This document shows, one piece after another, positions 62,865 to 64,000 of a stretch of DNA of 64,000 nucleotides. Every line of letters starts with the position of its first letter. Position 1 is the first letter of the stretch. The position numbers were made by a program, and so were the translations under genes. The stretch covers positions 24,621-88,620 of the forward strand of contig MAAL01000050.1 in the NCBI GenBank assembly GCA_002163245.1, read 5' to 3'. The notes below the pieces were generated by a model. The model had not been told where the DNA came from and did no database searches. It was given only the letters and a program-made list of their open reading frames with translations. This DNA is from Gammaproteobacteria bacterium 42_54_T18. Its GTDB lineage: Bacteria; Pseudomonadota; Gammaproteobacteria; Pseudomonadales; Ketobacteraceae.

Positions 62865-63203
62865 ATGAAAAAAGTACTAGGTTTTATTGTCGTTCTTTTT
62901 TGTGGGGTTCAAATAGCACATGCCGGAGGTGCAATTGAGGGTAAAGTTGTAAAAATTGCCATTGATACGACGTATACCACAGCTAAAGCTTTTGTGACTG
63001 TGTCTGGAGATAAGTCAAATATTCCGCCCTGCCATACGAATACAAGTTGGAGCTTTGCGCTACCTTTGGTGACAGATCTAGATCGTTCTGTTTACGCAAT
63101 GCTTTTAAGTGCTCATGCCACTGGAAAAACAGCACTCTTAGAAGGACGTGGGTTGTGTGACGTTCATGGCAGTATCGAAACTTTAACGTATGTTAATCAT
63201 TAA
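62865..63203 (+). CDS. small secreted protein, array member 4
   Basis: 112 residues from ATG 62865; the in-frame TTG at 62859 is not needed. Signal peptide MKKVLGFIVVLFCGVQIAHA differs from member 3 by a few residues, while the mature parts are strongly diverged (KAFVTVSGDKSNIPPCHTNT; YAMLLSAHATGKTALLEGRG; LCDVHGSIETL). Both cysteines of the array pattern are kept. This contrast between a conserved leader and a diverged mature part is the striking point. Confidence 0.8.
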   Translation: MKKVLGFIVVLFCGVQIAHAGGAIEGKVVKIAIDTTYTTAKAFVTVSGDKSNIPPCHTNTSWSFALPLVTDLDRSVYAMLLSAHATGKTALLEGRGLCDVHGSIETLTYVNH

Positions 63204-63223
63204 TACATAATAGTAGGGCAGTC

Positions 63224-63260
63224 ATCCAAACGGCTGTCCCTCGCCCTTTATAGTTATAAG
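63224..63260 (+). repeat. spacer motif copy 4
   Basis: ATCCAAACGGCTGTCCCTCG followed by CCCTTTATAGTTATAAG, between members 4 and 5. Closest to copy 5 (CCAAxCGGCTGTCCC) and to copy 1 (CGCCCTTT). Confidence 0.6.
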
Positions 63261-63306
63261 CCGAACAATATAAGCAATAGCTCTTTAAAGTATGAAGGAA
63301 GAATTA

Positions 63307-63645
63307 ATGAAAAAACCAGTGATTTATATGTTTGTATTAGTATCATTTATGGTTAGCTCTGTTGCGAGCGCAGGGTCGTGGCATAATTCTGATATAAAGA
63401 GGATTTATCCGATTGCAGACGGTGCATTTATTGTTACTTTCAAAACGGATCATGCTGATTGTAAAAGTGGTTCATCGCCAAAAACCTTTTATGTGAAGGT
63501 TGGTGAGAGTGGCGTTACGCAAGAAGCACAAGATAAGATGTATAGCCTTGTGCTTGCTGCTGCAATGAGCGGAAAAAAAGTACAAGTAAATTTTGAAACA
63601 GTTTCGAGTAGTTGTTTTGTAAATCGGATGCTAGTTGAGTTTTAG
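63307..63645 (+). CDS. small secreted protein, array member 5
   Basis: 112 residues from ATG 63307, where GAAGGAAG is well placed; an upstream in-frame ATG at 63292 overlaps that site. Signal peptide ends SVASA. Mature: IKRIYPIADGAFIVTFKTDH, ADCKSGSSPKTF (Cys), YSLVLAAAMSGKKVQVNFET, SSCFVNRMLVEF (Cys). AAAMSGKKVQV again matches the core. No terminator is evident after it; spacer copy 5 follows. Confidence 0.8.
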   Translation: MKKPVIYMFVLVSFMVSSVASAGSWHNSDIKRIYPIADGAFIVTFKTDHADCKSGSSPKTFYVKVGESGVTQEAQDKMYSLVLAAAMSGKKVQVNFETVSSSCFVNRMLVEF

Positions 63646-63679
63646 GCCGGTGAATAACTGAATGGATAGTGAGTGGGGT

Positions 63680-63719
63680 ACCCAAGCGGCTGTCCCTTGC
63701 TCTTAACGGTCATTAGCAG
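63680..63719 (+). repeat. spacer motif copy 5
   Basis: ACCCAAGCGGCTGTCCCTTG followed by CTCTTAACGGTCATTAGCAG, the most complete copy, combining the 5' half seen in copy 4 and the CGGTCATT end seen in copies 1 and 3. It lies between array member 5 and the RHS-like gene. Confidence 0.65.
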
Positions 63720-63825
63720 CATCTATAAGTGACATCCAATCCAGGGGTGAAGCCCCAGAACTTCAACCCGTATCCATTAGCCAAAATAAATCCATAGCAC
63801 CAAAATCCCCCTCGGAGAACCACAC

Positions 63826-64000
63826 GTGATTGGTAAATTAACCTGTAGAACAATCGGATATTTTCTACTCCTAGCCCTATGGCTACTAACCCCAATCACC
63901 TCTCTTCACGCCGAAGAAAATACAGAGATAAAGTCCCAACACGTCTCCCTCCCATCCGGCCCCGGCAGCCTGGAGGGCCTAGGCAAAGCCTTCGAACCTA
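63826..64000 (+). CDS. start of a second RHS-type protein, runs off the window
   Basis: GTG 63826 with GGAG eight bases upstream. Signal peptide (CRTIGYFLLLALWLLTPITS) ends near LHA, then EENTEIKSQHVSLPSGPGSL and EGLGKAFEP, the N-terminal signature that opens many secreted RHS repeat proteins (SLPGGPGSIEGLGESF pattern, followed by a region of tandem repeats). Only about 58 residues are visible, so the assignment to the RHS family is by this motif. Confidence 0.7.
   Translation, partial: MIGKLTCRTIGYFLLLALWLLTPITSLHAEENTEIKSQHVSLPSGPGSLEGLGKAFEP

Noticed and set aside
61565..63719. Spacers of the small-protein array as integron attC sites
   Set aside because: The gene-spacer-gene layout suggested a cassette array, but no RYYYAAC/GTTRRRY core pairs flank the spacers, no integrase is present and spacer lengths vary. 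Array genes are paralogues, unlike typical cassettes.
1..64000. tRNA, rRNA, CRISPR arrays and prophage
   Set aside because: No cloverleaf with a CCA or T-loop pattern, no regularly spaced repeat of 25-40 bases and no phage structural or integrase genes were seen by eye; short tandem repeats (14-15 bp) are too short and too few for CRISPR.

Overview
The window reads as a chromosomal segment of a marine-type gammaproteobacterium. The evidence is moderate to low GC, many outer-membrane lipoproteins and secreted proteins, an ectoine gene, a Marinobacter-type fatty acyl-CoA reductase, hybrid sensor kinases and many AraC/LysR/TetR/MerR regulators. No rRNA, tRNA, CRISPR array, intact insertion sequence or replication origin was seen. 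The genus cannot be fixed from the sequence; the lipid genes point towards Marinobacter- or Alcanivorax-like lineages.

Layout. 1-7.8 kb: 3' part of a hybrid histidine kinase, a collapsed SDR/TetR pseudogene pair, a metallo-beta-lactamase-fold hydrolase, two AraC regulators, a DUF1295 membrane enzyme and a HugZ-like flavin-binding-fold protein. 7.8-13.7 kb: RNase R, then an EctR/ectA pair with a triple operator but no ectB or ectC, a Crp-like regulator, a frameshifted EamA transporter and a relic of an arylamine N-acetyltransferase gene. 14-23.3 kb: a signalling block (hybrid kinase coupled to a REC-EAL c-di-GMP phosphodiesterase, an intact N-acetyltransferase, a large multi-receiver kinase) followed by a one-haem cytochrome and an outer-membrane protein. 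23.3-35 kb: small-molecule and redox genes: broken LysR with a GST/NTF2/tautomerase operon, two PF10118 metal-dependent hydrolases around an AraC gene, an ABM monooxygenase, and LysR/pirin/CDGSH-glutamate synthase. 35-48 kb: three related beta-propeller lipoproteins scattered among an SDR, a VOC protein, a FabR/DesT-like TetR with a fatty acyl-CoA reductase, a MerR gene divergent from thiopurine methyltransferase, and a large phospholipase D protein.

48-64 kb is an accessory, secretion-oriented region. It has small lipoproteins, a pair of four-cysteine paralogues (one with a poly-Ala/Ser tail), an IS6-type transposase remnant, and a 7.4 kb RHS gene with a probable ADP-ribosyltransferase-like C-terminal toxin and a likely immunity gene directly downstream. 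A secreted prenyltransferase-fold/thrombospondin-type-3 protein follows, then five tandem small secreted paralogues separated by a recurring spacer motif, and finally the first codons of a second RHS-type gene that runs off the window.

The clearest regulatory logic is in divergent regulator/target pairs with visible operators: EctR/ectA (three tandem 14-bp boxes), TetR/fatty acyl-CoA reductase (24-bp palindrome), and MerR/tpm (dyad inside a 19-bp promoter spacer). Gene decay is common: SDR, TetR, EamA, N-acetyltransferase, LysR, a PEP-mutase-like fragment and a transposase are all broken or residual. The most unusual structure is the small-protein array between two RHS genes.
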